Origin: Tolypothrix campylonemoides VB511288
Lineage (GTDB): Bacteria; Cyanobacteriota; Cyanobacteriia; Cyanobacteriales; Nostocaceae
Reading direction: 5' to 3'
Assembly: GCA_000828075.3 (NCBI GenBank)
Contig: JXCB02000039.1
Coordinates: 264,300 to 328,299, forward strand
DNA length: 64,000 nucleotides
Made by a program: the position numbers and the translations under genes. This document shows, one piece after another, positions 35,478-44,735 of the stretch. Under the pieces are notes generated by a model. It was not told the DNA's origin, ran no database searches, and saw only the letters and a list, made by a program, of their open reading frames with translations. Numbering within the stretch: the first letter of the stretch is position 1; each line of letters starts with the position of its first letter.

Positions 35478-36686
35478 CTATATTTTGTCCCTTTGAGTAC
35501 GAACCCATACGCTTTGAGGTTTCACTAAAAACTTGAGATAAACTGGAATTTTCCAAAGAACATAAAAGGGAACAGTTAAAAGTTGCAACAGAGGAAGGTC
35601 TTGGCGAGCAAATTTAGCCCAAGCTGTCATAATTCCCATGAGGAAACAAAGCCCTGCTGTAGCTACAATAGCTGCTGGTATCCATGACACTTGCAAGACT
35701 GCAAACAGCAAAGTCACTGCCATGAGTCCTAACCAAAGAACAACAAGCAGAGATAGAGGTGGCACACACAAATCCAGAATGCTCACCAACAAGTCGAACC
35801 TTTTTTGATAAACTGCTTCTTTGAACAGGGTAGGGACATAAGTCTGCATAATTTGTAAATGACCATGCTCCCAACGGGTTCTCTGACTTTTAGCAGCCTG
35901 GGATTGCTGCGGCAAATACCCAGTGACTTTTGCTTCTGGGCAAAACACTGGTCTGTGTCCGGCTATAGTCAAATCCAAGCCTAGTTTCAAATCTTCAAGG
36001 AGGTGACCGTTGGCTAAACTTACTGAGCGAATAACCGACCAAGGGAAAGCCATACCTGTGCCAAGCAACGGACAGGACATTCCCAGGCGGGCTAATCCAT
36101 GCGGACGAACCAGATTCCTAACGATGTTGGAAAATTGGGAAACGAAGTCTTTTGACGATTGAGAGTTTTTGGGTCTAAGCATCAAGTAGGTTGCTTGGAC
36201 AGGTCGTTGTGTGGCGATCGCACACTGACTGAGCTGCTCAATTGCACCTGGATATACTGTACAATCAGCATCAACAATCATAACCACATCTGGAGGATCT
36301 GACTCAATAAACTGTAAGCCATAGTCTAAGGCGTATCCCTTGCCTCTTTGCTCGAGGTTCTGACGCTCAATCACTGTCGCACCCATTGTACGAGCAATTT
36401 GAGCCGTCGCATCACTACAATTATCAGCAATGACAACCAGACGGTCTTGTTCTTTCAATCCAGGGATCAGTTTTTTAAGAGTTGAACCGATGACAATCTC
36501 TTCATCGTGTGCTGGAACTAAGACAGTGACTTTAGCATTTTTGCGGTCAGCTTCACGAGTCGAAGTCTTTGCGAACAAAGCCGCAGTACATTCAATCAGA
36601 AAAAATAGACAAACAATAAACAGACCTGATGCGCTAACTAACAGAACAACATCAATACACCAAGCCACAAACTGGCTAATTGACAT
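35478..36686 (-). CDS. Processive-type glycosyltransferase family 2, membrane protein
   Basis: 402 aa. N-terminal membrane helix (VLLVSASGLFIVCLFFLIEC), GT2 core VTVLVPAHDEEIVIGSTLKK, MIVDADCTVYPG (DxD), and QRTRWEHGHLQ (QxxRW), then three C-terminal helices. This is the architecture of cellulose/hyaluronan-synthase-like enzymes, suggesting coupled synthesis and membrane passage or lipid-linked transfer. Confidence 0.92.
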   Translation of the reverse strand: MSISQFVAWCIDVVLLVSASGLFIVCLFFLIECTAALFAKTSTREADRKNAKVTVLVPAHDEEIVIGSTLKKLIPGLKEQDRLVVIADNCSDATAQIARTMGATVIERQNLEQRGKGYALDYGLQFIESDPPDVVMIVDADCTVYPGAIEQLSQCAIATQRPVQATYLMLRPKNSQSSKDFVSQFSNIVRNLVRPHGLARLGMSCPLLGTGMAFPWSVIRSVSLANGHLLEDLKLGLDLTIAGHRPVFCPEAKVTGYLPQQSQAAKSQRTRWEHGHLQIMQTYVPTLFKEAVYQKRFDLLVSILDLCVPPLSLLVVLWLGLMAVTLLFAVLQVSWIPAAIVATAGLCFLMGIMTAWAKFARQDLPLLQLLTVPFYVLWKIPVYLKFLVKPQSVWVRTQRDKI

Positions 36687-36744
36687 GGCATTGTTACCTC
36701 AATACAACAGCATTAATACAACAGCATTGTTATCGGAATTGTTA

Positions 36745-37314
36745 TCAGACTTTTGAACAAGAGATAATTTTTGCAGGTATCCCAACTGCCGTTGCTCCTG
36801 CTGGAACATCGCACAGAACCACAGCATTAGCACCGATGTTTGCGTTATCTCCAATGGTGACGTTGCCCAATATTTGTGCACCAGCACCAACATCAACACG
36901 CTTCCCCAGCTTAGGCGCATCCATCGGACGATCTAGGTAACGCATTCCCAAAGTCACTCCTTGGCGTATAATACAGTCGTCCCCAATACAGCAGTGCGAG
37001 TGAATGACTATTGCTCCTTGATGTTGAATAACCACACGGCGACCAAGCTGGACAGTGTAAGGCAGTTCAATCCCGTACGTATTCCGAACCTTGCGATATA
37101 GCATTCCATAAACAAGGCTAAAAGGCGCTTGTAAGAGTTTGGGTTTAATCTTCTTGCGCCAAACTCCAAAACGGTGAACGGCGACAGCACGAAATCCAGG
37201 CTTAGTCCAATCGCGTCCGTGGGCAACCCAGTCTTCTTTGATTTGTTGCCAAAGACCAAAAGCAGAAGCTTTGTCTCCCTTTGTATTTGCCTTTAAATCG
37301 ATTTGTGCGTCCAT
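36745..37314 (-). CDS. Serine acetyltransferase-like hexapeptide protein
   Basis: 189 aa. Left-handed beta-helix from about 90 on (VVIQHQGAIVIHSHCCIGDD, IRQGVTLG, GKRVDVGAGAQILGNVTIGD). In EPS loci such proteins acetylate the polymer precursor or serine. It overlaps the wzc 3' end by 22 bp, so it is the second gene of the EPS operon. Confidence 0.88.
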   Translation of the reverse strand: MDAQIDLKANTKGDKASAFGLWQQIKEDWVAHGRDWTKPGFRAVAVHRFGVWRKKIKPKLLQAPFSLVYGMLYRKVRNTYGIELPYTVQLGRRVVIQHQGAIVIHSHCCIGDDCIIRQGVTLGMRYLDRPMDAPKLGKRVDVGAGAQILGNVTIGDNANIGANAVVLCDVPAGATAVGIPAKIISCSKV

Positions 37315-39521
37315 TGTTCAGTCCCCACTTCAGTTTCTACCACACTCTGTCCCACTCGAGGGCTGGAATAGTAAAAGTAGCTGTCAGGTTCGTGCTTCAC
37401 GTTGACAGCGTTGGCAACCATTCCCAAAATGTTAGCGTCAGAACGTTCTAGCAGGGATTTTGCTGCGGTAGCGCTTGCTGAATCCACAACACCCGGTCGA
37501 ACGACTAGCAAAACTCCATCCGCCATTTTTCCTAAAACTGCTGCATCAGCTGTCCCAACTAAAGGAGGAGTATCAAACACGATGTAGTCGTATTTGTCAG
37601 AGAACATCTTAATGAGAGAAGCCATGCGATCCGAGTCAATCAAAGCCAAGGGGTTGGGAGGTACGACTCCAGCTGTAAGGACAGACAGGTCTTTCGTCAC
37701 TGTTTGCACACCTTGCGGAAATTCCGCCTGACAAACAATGAGGTTACTTAAACCGACTGAGTTGATCACACCCCAAAAATGATGTTGCGTTGGTTTACGC
37801 ATATCTGCATCGACTAGCAGAACTCGCCGTCCTGCTTGAGCGAGTACCGCAGCTAAATTAGCAGAAACTTCTGATTTCCCTTCCCCAGCTACAGAACTCG
37901 TTACCACAATTGTGCGAACTTTTTTATGGCTAATGAACTTGAGGTTTGCCTGAAGCATTTGATAAGCTTCATGAATCACCGAGCGAGGAGAAGTTGCGAC
38001 AATAACTCGAGCAGAAACTCCTTCTGACATCAATTTCGTAGCAGCAGATGTGCTATTTGATTCAAATTTAGGTATTAGCCCAAGCATTGTATAGCCAAAA
38101 AATGTCTCGGCTTCTTTAACTGTTTTCAAGGATCTGTCTACTAGGTCTACAAAAAACGCAGCAGCAACACCAAGTAGCAACCCAACAAATACGCCACCTC
38201 CTGCTAAAAGCAGTACGACTTTGGAGAGAACTGGTTTTTTAGGAACCTTAGCAGGTTGAATCTCTCTAGCATTGCCAACGGTTTGCTTTTCTGCAACTTC
38301 GATTTCCTGTAGTCTAGTTACAAGGTTTTCATAGTTCTTTTTCGAGATAGATAACTTTCGCTCGTAATCTCCTTGCTTTTTCTCCAAATTTGGCATCATC
38401 GCAAGCCTTTCTTTATAACTGGCTTGGATCTTAGACAAAGCTTGTATTTTGCTTTCTAAACCTTGGCGTTGCGCTTGTATCTTGGCAAATTCACTTGTCA
38501 GATTTTCTTTGATTTTTGCAACCTGCAATTTACCAGGAGGAACGTTTTGTTGAGTTCCTAAAACCTGCTTTATCCCTTTAGCTCCTAAAACCTGCTCAAT
38601 TCGCTGCTGTAATAAAGCATTTAAAGTGACTTCTTGATTTTTTAACTCAGCAATATCTGGATGTTCACTGGTGTAGCGTGCTTTTTCATTTGCTAGCTTA
38701 GTTTGTACCTTTTGTAACTCGCCTAAGACTTCCTGTACACCAGGTATCTGACTTATGGAAGCCACTTCCACAGCCTGATCTCCAGCCAAATTTAATTGAG
38801 TGTTGATTTTTGCTTCCTGAGCGCTCACATCTGCTAGCGCAGCCCGTGCTTGATTTATTTCCTGATCTATCTGACCAAGATTTTGAACAGCAGCACTCGC
38901 CTCTTCTGGAAGCTCAATAATCTTATACCGAGTTTTAAACTGACGTAACGCCTCTGCTGAACGCTCTAATTCTGCGCGAGCGTATCGCAGTTGTTTTTTA
39001 ATATATTCACCAGCGGCAAAGACTTGAGCTCGATTGGACTGAATGTTGTTTGCAACATAAGATTTCATCAGCTGATTCACTACTGATGCCGCCAATTCGG
39101 GGTTTTCTGAAGTGTAGGAAACCTTTAGTACGTCTGTGCCTACTATTGGTTCAACCTTGATTTTAAGTGACTCTGAATCAAGAGTCTCCCCTTTTTTATC
39201 TTTTAACTCTAGGGTCTTGATAACCTCTTCTAAAATCGGTTCAGATTTTAAGATAACAGCTTGCGTTTCTAGCGGATTTCCCTCGCGCATTAAAGATTCA
39301 AGGTCCCCTATTTTTTCTCCTACTTTCGTAAGCGATGAGGTTCGATCTGATTTAAAAAGAAGCATTCCAGTCGCCTGATATTCAGGTTTTTGCAGGAACA
39401 CCGCAAACGTCGTTAATCCTATGGAAGTTAGAACAGAACCTGCCACAATTGGCCAACGGCGTTTCAGAACCAGCCAATATTTTTGAATATCTATTTCTTC
39501 TTGATAGCCTTTAGTCTCCAT
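37293..39521 (-). CDS. Polysaccharide co-polymerase / tyrosine autokinase (Wzc-like)
   Basis: 742 aa. Wzz domain with membrane helix 1 (24-43), long coiled coil and GNVR-type segment, helix 2 (433-458), then a BY-kinase: Walker A SSVAGEGKSEVS (Lys549), Walker A' LLVDADMRKP, Walker B YIVFDTPP. The C-terminal tail has a short tyrosine cluster (SYFYYS) for autophosphorylation. It controls chain length and export. First gene of the main EPS operon, with a 1-kb upstream region. Confidence 0.94.
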   Translation of the reverse strand: METKGYQEEIDIQKYWLVLKRRWPIVAGSVLTSIGLTTFAVFLQKPEYQATGMLLFKSDRTSSLTKVGEKIGDLESLMREGNPLETQAVILKSEPILEEVIKTLELKDKKGETLDSESLKIKVEPIVGTDVLKVSYTSENPELAASVVNQLMKSYVANNIQSNRAQVFAAGEYIKKQLRYARAELERSAEALRQFKTRYKIIELPEEASAAVQNLGQIDQEINQARAALADVSAQEAKINTQLNLAGDQAVEVASISQIPGVQEVLGELQKVQTKLANEKARYTSEHPDIAELKNQEVTLNALLQQRIEQVLGAKGIKQVLGTQQNVPPGKLQVAKIKENLTSEFAKIQAQRQGLESKIQALSKIQASYKERLAMMPNLEKKQGDYERKLSISKKNYENLVTRLQEIEVAEKQTVGNAREIQPAKVPKKPVLSKVVLLLAGGGVFVGLLLGVAAAFFVDLVDRSLKTVKEAETFFGYTMLGLIPKFESNSTSAATKLMSEGVSARVIVATSPRSVIHEAYQMLQANLKFISHKKVRTIVVTSSVAGEGKSEVSANLAAVLAQAGRRVLLVDADMRKPTQHHFWGVINSVGLSNLIVCQAEFPQGVQTVTKDLSVLTAGVVPPNPLALIDSDRMASLIKMFSDKYDYIVFDTPPLVGTADAAVLGKMADGVLLVVRPGVVDSASATAAKSLLERSDANILGMVANAVNVKHEPDSYFYYSSPRVGQSVVETEVGTEQWTHKSI

Positions 39522-40396
39522 ACAAGTTTCCTAGCCGTAGTTCATTACGAAATGGGAGCCAAAAATGAAATTTGATATGAATACCTTAGCTTTATAGCAT
39601 TGGCTATCTTTCAAAAAATTGAAATTGATTGTTATTGCTTTAAACATAATCATATTCTTGTGTTAGCGTACCTCCACACTAGGCGCGCTCAACAAAACAA
39701 TTCAAGTATTTTTGCAAGAGACAGTGTGCACTACCTGAGCGCAAAGCCCTCCCTTTGGGTACACAAGCCTTGGATTGCTCTAGAGTTTCAAGATATGTCT
39801 CATGTGGTTTGACTGATGAAGTTACTGGCTAGTAAGTACTTCCAGTGATGCTCATTTTACTTACTCAATCAAATTCACAACTGTTATATGGAAATATATG
39901 GAGAGTAGTGTTTGGTTGACGATGTTGCCTGCCGTTTTTACTAATTTTAGTAAATGCACAAAGTTGCATATTTTTTTAACCCTGTTTATACTTCAATTAT
40001 TGAAAACTACAAAACACTGGTCATATGAGTGCGTACTAGCTATAAAATATGCTTTCATCAGAAGGATTTTGTTCTAGAGACAATCTCATTTTTAAAAATC
40101 TTTAGTTGTTGAGATTGCCTACTGTCGAAATTAAATATACCTTTAATCGCCAGTAATTTCAAGGTATAAAGAAAAATATTTTCTAAACAAAATGTAAAGC
40201 TTGCGGATTTGTTCATGTAGGAAAAGTAAGAAAAGTATGTTTTGTAAGCCAAGACTTGTATAACTGAGATTCAAATTAATTAGGAATACCTCCTGTAAAA
40301 TTGATATGCAAACAAAGAGCAATTTTTATTTTAACTATTTGTTAAATTTGATACAATTTTGCATTAATTTATAGCGTTATCAGTCTCCAAAAAAAT
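39522..40396. other. Long AT-rich leader of the EPS operon, no gene
   Basis: The 1032-bp gap before wzc has no supported frame. It contains a 9-bp repeat array at 40216-40242, a second at 40460-40486, and a terminator between them. The wzc promoter must be here; no clear -10/-35 pair was assigned. Confidence 0.6.
40216..40242 (+). repeat. 9-bp direct-repeat array (AGTAAGAAA)
   Basis: TGTAGGAAA, AGTAAGAAA, AGTATGTTT at exact 9-bp steps, complement of the array at 14121. It lies about 700 bp upstream of wzc. Confidence 0.7.
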
Positions 40397-40426
40397 TTGT
40401 CATGAGGGCTTAAGCACTCATGACAA
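40389..40426 (-). terminator. Rho-independent terminator of the RTX gene
   Basis: A 30-bp near-perfect palindrome (40397-40426, arms TTGTCATGAG and CTCATGACAA around GCTTAAGC) is followed, reading the minus strand, by AAATTTTTTTGG. It lies 128 bp after the stop of the calcium-binding protein gene. Confidence 0.82.
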
Positions 40427-40459
40427 GCTATATCTGGTGTGCTTAGATTTTTAGAAGAA

Positions 40460-40486
40460 GGTAGGAAAAGCAACAAAAGTGTGTAA
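40460..40486 (+). repeat. 9-bp direct-repeat array
   Basis: GGTAGGAAA, AGCAACAAA, AGTGTGTAA at exact 9-bp steps; second array between the RTX and wzc genes. Confidence 0.6.
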
Positions 40487-40553
40487 AAACCTAAACAGAG
40501 ACAGCAACAGCGTCAGAGCCTCCAAAGAGTACTCTATTTGTACCCGTTGCCGT

Positions 40554-41411
40554 TCAGGTTTGTGTTGTGAGCGTCACCTTCGCGATTAAATCGCTTGTAC
40601 CGTTTGTTACTACAAATATGTCAAATCCAGTATTACTTTGCTGGACATTATAGAGATCACCTGTCCCGAGTTGAATTTGATCGCCAAAGGAGAAGTCTGT
40701 GATTTGAGCAAAGTCATTGTCACCACCAAATTTGTAGAAGGAGCCAGAAGCATTGCCCAGAATGAATCTATCTGAGCCTGGTCCACCTGTTAGGACATCT
40801 CGCTCGCTTGTTGAATTGATAATTGGTCCGTCTACGCTATCTCGAAAGATATTGCTACCTTGTAAGATATTGTTGGCACTATTGCCGATAATAATATCAT
40901 TAAAAGGTGTTCCCGTGACATTAACGAAGTTTTCCACCGTAAAGCTAATCGAACCGATATCGGGGATATTGTTTACAGTGAGTCGGTTTTCTCCTAAGTT
41001 GACGTCCAAGGATGCTCCTCCTCTAGCACCGGAAGCGTCAATCGCATTTGGTTGACCAGCAGCCCCAACAATTCTCTCAATGCTTTGGAGTTGACCTCCA
41101 ATGGTGTTTCCTTCGCCGATCGCACCTCTGGGAAGCAGTGTGATAGCTTGTCCTAAGTTGCTGTAATCTACAGTATCAAACCCATCGCCACCATTGAGTA
41201 AATCATTGCCTGTGGTACCGAACAGGATATCGTTGCCTGCTTTAGCGCTGATTTCATCATTCCCTGGTGTGCCAAAAATGATATCTGGGTTGTCGGTACC
41301 TTCAATGAGGTTTCTTTCTACTAGCGCGAAAGTTTGAACGGTACTAACGCCTTGAATGACAATCGCTGCATCTGCAGTAGAAATGTTGTTAGAGCTTAGA
41401 ACAGTTACCAT
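40554..41411 (-). CDS. RTX-type (haemolysin-repeat) calcium-binding protein
   Basis: 285 aa, no N-terminal signal peptide, as for type I secreted proteins. Calcium-binding nonapeptides: GTPGNDEIS, AKAGNDILFG, TTGNDLLNGGDGFD, then a beta-rich middle part, SANNILQGS, and a last set GGPGSDRFIL with FSFGDQIQLG. Probably exported and attached to the sheath or polymer surface. Its location inside the EPS locus supports a role in matrix architecture. A terminator follows. Confidence 0.88.
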   Translation of the reverse strand: MVTVLSSNNISTADAAIVIQGVSTVQTFALVERNLIEGTDNPDIIFGTPGNDEISAKAGNDILFGTTGNDLLNGGDGFDTVDYSNLGQAITLLPRGAIGEGNTIGGQLQSIERIVGAAGQPNAIDASGARGGASLDVNLGENRLTVNNIPDIGSISFTVENFVNVTGTPFNDIIIGNSANNILQGSNIFRDSVDGPIINSTSERDVLTGGPGSDRFILGNASGSFYKFGGDNDFAQITDFSFGDQIQLGTGDLYNVQQSNTGFDIFVVTNGTSDLIAKVTLTTQT

Positions 41412-41586
41412 TTAGGATTTTCCTGAAATTTTTCTGTGAATTGACAATCTTTCTGACATGAAAAGTGCCTGAAAGCCTTTACGGACAAGGAAAAGACTTC
41501 TATCTAAAAATTTTCAATTGGGTTTAATCGATGTAAAACCCTTGCCCGTTCTACGATTGAGGTGATTTTGCCCCTATTTTTCAAAG

Positions 41587-41616
41587 CCGCCACTGGGAGT
41601 CGTGCTGTAGTGGCGG
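41587..41616 (-). terminator. Stem-loop after the phosphoglycosyltransferase gene
   Basis: CCGCCACT and AGTGGCGG form an 8-bp stem with a 14-nt loop, 17 bp past the stop at 41633 on the minus strand. The following U-tract is weak (CTTTGAAAAATAG), so efficiency is uncertain. Confidence 0.6.
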
Positions 41617-41632
41617 TACTTTACTGAGCTAT

Positions 41633-43138
41633 TTAGTAGGCACCTGTCTTGTCAAAAACAACCTTGACAGTTTTCAACAAAATTTGCAGATCCAGACACA
41701 CAGACCAATTCTCTATGTAAGCGATATCTAATTTCACCCCATCTTCAAAATTCTCGATATCCGAGCGACCAGAAACCTGCCACAATCCGGTAATACCAGG
41801 CAAAACTTCTTGTCGGATAAAGTGCTTTGTCTTGAACCTTTCTACGTCCCTCATAGGAAGAGGACGCGGACCAACCAAACTCATCTCTCCTAGTACAACA
41901 TTAAACAGTTGTGGCAATTCGTCTAGACTGTAACGGCGCAGGAATTTGCCTATGCGTGTGATGCGAGGGTCGTCTTTCATCTTAAAGAGAACCCCATCCT
42001 TGATTTCATTCTTTGCTTCTAGCGCCGCCTGCAACTTTTCTGCGTTAGTCACCATTGTGCGGAATTTCCAAATTTTGAAACTCTTACCATGCAGACCAAC
42101 TCGATTTTGCCGGAAGAACACTGGTCCAGAAGAATCTAGCTTAATCAGCGTAGCTATGAGCAGATAAACAGGAGACAGCAGGAATAACAGAACAATCGAA
42201 CCACAAAGGTCAAAAACCCGCTTTATCCAAAAATCCCCGCCTGCGATGATTGGTGCTGGAATTGTCATGCAAGGAACTTCACCAATCATCCAAAATACGG
42301 ATTTGGGGAGATGGACTTCACCTTGAATTGGCAGTATTCGTAGGGTAATGCCAGCTGTTTGGAAACGCCAGCAAACATATAAACGATTCTTAATGGCATT
42401 CCAAGAAACAAAAGCCTCTTCTATACCCTGTTTAGTTAGATATTCAAAGGTTGTCTCTCGGTTTATCAGATCTAAACTGCTAGAGTCAGCAATTCCTTGT
42501 ACGGTGTAGCAATTCTCTTTCTCGATTAACCGAATATGGCTTTGTTTGTCTTCCGGGTCTGTAATCAGAAAAACGGGATGGCGAATTGCTCCTTTACTAC
42601 GAAGCACTCTTGTGCCTACATCACAGACGAAGTGAGACGTACAAACGAAAACTACAGACAACACCCAAAACAATAGAAAAGTTGAGCGCGAGACATAGCT
42701 CTCTGGCTCGTAGAGAAAGGCAATGAGCAACAGTAGAAGTTCTGACAGCGTGACTGCTTTAATCAGACCAGGATAGTTACGACGATGTCCACCTGATTTA
42801 TAGAGTCCTCCAGTTGCAATCATGCCTATTTCTACTGTCAGAATGAGCAGTAAAAAAGAAGCTTTTTGTGTCCAAGGCGAATCTAATGGAGTGCCGTTAA
42901 TAACTGCCAACTTCCATGCTAAGGTCAGAGCAATAACATCTAGCGAAATAAGTGTTCCTACCCGCAGAAATTTGCTAGTTAATCCTTTCTGTATCCTTGT
43001 GCCACTTGCTGACCTTAAATCTGGTTTAAACCCTGGAACTAATAAAGATTGAGATGTCACGATTCTTATTACCCCTGTATTTAAATTGTACAAATCAATA
43101 TGCAAGTTAAATTTGCAACAGCTTAAGCGGTTACGCAT
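41633..43138 (-). CDS. Initiating sugar-1-phosphate transferase (polyprenyl phosphoglycosyltransferase)
   Basis: Up to 501 aa; a GTG at 43057 (VTSQSLLVPG) is an alternative start. Four N-terminal membrane helices, a Rossmann-like middle (HPVFLITDPEDKQSHIRLIE), a fifth helix (VFDLCGSIVLLFLLSPVYLL) and the catalytic domain: FFRQNRVGLHGKSFKIWKFR, SLDELPQLFNVVLGEMSLVG, PRPLP. It loads the first sugar phosphate on undecaprenyl phosphate, starting the EPS repeat unit. Confidence 0.94.
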   Translation of the reverse strand: MRNRLSCCKFNLHIDLYNLNTGVIRIVTSQSLLVPGFKPDLRSASGTRIQKGLTSKFLRVGTLISLDVIALTLAWKLAVINGTPLDSPWTQKASFLLLILTVEIGMIATGGLYKSGGHRRNYPGLIKAVTLSELLLLLIAFLYEPESYVSRSTFLLFWVLSVVFVCTSHFVCDVGTRVLRSKGAIRHPVFLITDPEDKQSHIRLIEKENCYTVQGIADSSSLDLINRETTFEYLTKQGIEEAFVSWNAIKNRLYVCWRFQTAGITLRILPIQGEVHLPKSVFWMIGEVPCMTIPAPIIAGGDFWIKRVFDLCGSIVLLFLLSPVYLLIATLIKLDSSGPVFFRQNRVGLHGKSFKIWKFRTMVTNAEKLQAALEAKNEIKDGVLFKMKDDPRITRIGKFLRRYSLDELPQLFNVVLGEMSLVGPRPLPMRDVERFKTKHFIRQEVLPGITGLWQVSGRSDIENFEDGVKLDIAYIENWSVCLDLQILLKTVKVVFDKTGAY

Positions 43139-43245
43139 TTAATTTGGATACTGGCTTGTGAAGGTAGTCAATTGCGCATCGCGTATGGCGCATGATCCCC
43201 TATGCCCAGTCCTAAGCAAAAAAGTGCATGTGTAAGCGTCTCAGC

Positions 43246-44034
43246 TTAGTATTGCGATGATGGTCGAGAGGGTTTTCTCAAAAGTTTTGTAAACCGTTCC
43301 TGTAGAACCCGATAAAAAAACAGCGGATTGCCAACTATATAACGATGCCACAGGCGTTGTGGTTCTGTGACCAATCGTGTTAACCACTCTAGTCCGCTAT
43401 TGGTCATCCAACGTGGACCTCTATTGACATTGCCAGTATAAAAATCAAGACAAGCACCTAAAGGCAGAAACACTTTTGTATCTATTTGCTCTGCATTATT
43501 TAGAATCCAACGTTCTTGTAATGGCATACCAAAGCCGATATACAAAATATCTGGCTTAAATTTATTGATTTGTTCGATGACAAATTCATTTTCCTTACCA
43601 GACTTGTCAAAATAACCGTGATGTCCTTTGACTTTTAAATTTGGCGCAACGACTTTCAGCTTAGCGATCGCTTTATCTACGGTACCTGGTTTACCAGCAA
43701 GCAGGAACAAGGAAACATTCTCCCGTTCACAAGCTTTGGCAAAATCTTCAATGTAATCTGGACAGGTCATGCGATGAGATGAATCTGCGCTACAGCCGCA
43801 GAGTTTTGCTCCTAGTAAAACACCAAATCCATCACAAAATACTAAATCAGATTTATTGAGAAAATCTCTATACCAAGGCAGTTCGTAGGCAAAGTTCATT
43901 GCCCGAATATTTACGTGACATATGGTGGTTTTTCTCTCAAGTTTTGCCGCTTTGACAGCGTAATCAATGAGTTGATTAACTTTGAGTTTATGAAACCTAG
44001 TTCCTAGTAAGACTATCTCATCAAATTTGTTCAT
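43246..44034 (-). CDS. WecG/TagA/CpsF-family glycosyltransferase
   Basis: 262 aa: CHVNIRAMNFAYELPWYRDF, FCDGFGVLLGAKL, LFLLAGKPGTVDKAIAKL, ILYIGFGMPLQERWI and PLGACLDFYTGNVNRGPRWM are the conserved blocks of this GT26 family. It adds the second sugar to the lipid-linked intermediate, fitting its position just upstream of the initiating transferase. Confidence 0.94.
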   Translation of the reverse strand: MNKFDEIVLLGTRFHKLKVNQLIDYAVKAAKLERKTTICHVNIRAMNFAYELPWYRDFLNKSDLVFCDGFGVLLGAKLCGCSADSSHRMTCPDYIEDFAKACERENVSLFLLAGKPGTVDKAIAKLKVVAPNLKVKGHHGYFDKSGKENEFVIEQINKFKPDILYIGFGMPLQERWILNNAEQIDTKVFLPLGACLDFYTGNVNRGPRWMTNSGLEWLTRLVTEPQRLWHRYIVGNPLFFYRVLQERFTKLLRKPSRPSSQY

Positions 44035-44113
44035 TCAGAGAGTTCCTCCAAAGATTTTCTACACAACTGCTAAAAAAGAAACACCATTTTTTTGGAAAGC
44101 GGTTCTCAGGTAC

Positions 44114-44455
44114 TTAAACCTTTACGGAGTAAGTATGTGTAAATGCAGATTGGCATTCAAATATGTCAAACACTGTATCAAGTTGGGTAACTTCAAAAAT
44201 GATTTTAATTGTGGGCGATACAGAGCAAAGACTCAAGCTCCGTCCTAATCGCTGAGCCAACTTTAGACCAGACACCAACGCCATTAATCCGGCACTGTCT
44301 AAAGATTCTACTTGCTCTAAATCTATTAATAAGGTGGCACAATCGTTTTGCATGATGGCTGTTGTTAGTTCCCGCTCAAAGTCCAATGCATTAGCGGCAT
44401 TTAAAGAACGTTTGAGTCGAATCACTGCAATTTTATGAGCGAGCGTTTTTTCCAT
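44114..44455 (-). CDS. STAS-domain anti-sigma factor antagonist-like protein
   Basis: 113 aa single STAS domain, LLIDLEQVESLDSAGLMALV with Ser54 at the phosphorylation position. Such proteins switch partner proteins through Ser phosphorylation by a HATPase kinase; no kinase or sigma gene is adjacent. It lies 79 bp before the WecG-like gene, in the same direction, so it may regulate EPS output. Confidence 0.88.
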   Translation of the reverse strand: MEKTLAHKIAVIRLKRSLNAANALDFERELTTAIMQNDCATLLIDLEQVESLDSAGLMALVSGLKLAQRLGRSLSLCSVSPTIKIIFEVTQLDTVFDIFECQSAFTHTYSVKV

Positions 44456-44569
44456 AATTTGAGTATAATTAGCAATAAGTTTTCAATTCTGCAATTAGAA
44501 AAGCTCGATGACTTGGAAGGGCGTAAGTTAAGAAGAACTCAGTTGTCAGAACGCAGAACTCACCTTGGA

Positions 44570-44595
44570 CATCCCCATAAATAAATGCGGGGATG
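44570..44595. repeat. Small hairpin CATCCCC / GGGGATG
   Basis: Perfect 7-bp arms with a 12-nt AT-rich loop, in the gap between the STAS and xylanase genes. Too far and lacking a U-tract to call a terminator. Confidence 0.5.
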
Positions 44596-44692
44596 CCTTG
44601 TTTCATCTCACTACGTACAAGGAAACAATTCTTTTTCTTTTTTCCATAAATGAATTTAGGGGCTTGCAACATGATCCTCCAAACTGACTACT

Positions 44693-44727
44693 GAGTTCTG
44701 AGTTCTGAGTTCTGAGTTCTCAGTTCT
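44693..44727. repeat. Heptamer tandem repeat (STRR), GAGTTCT x4-5
   Basis: Four exact GAGTTCT units then CAGTTCT. Heptamer STRRs are a hallmark of heterocyst-forming cyanobacteria. Confidence 0.9.
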
Positions 44728-44735
44728 TTGTGCGG

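Noticed and set aside
44469..44672. 67-aa minus-strand frame
   Set aside because: Spans a small hairpin and repeat sequence; composition is not protein-like and no ribosome binding site precedes it.
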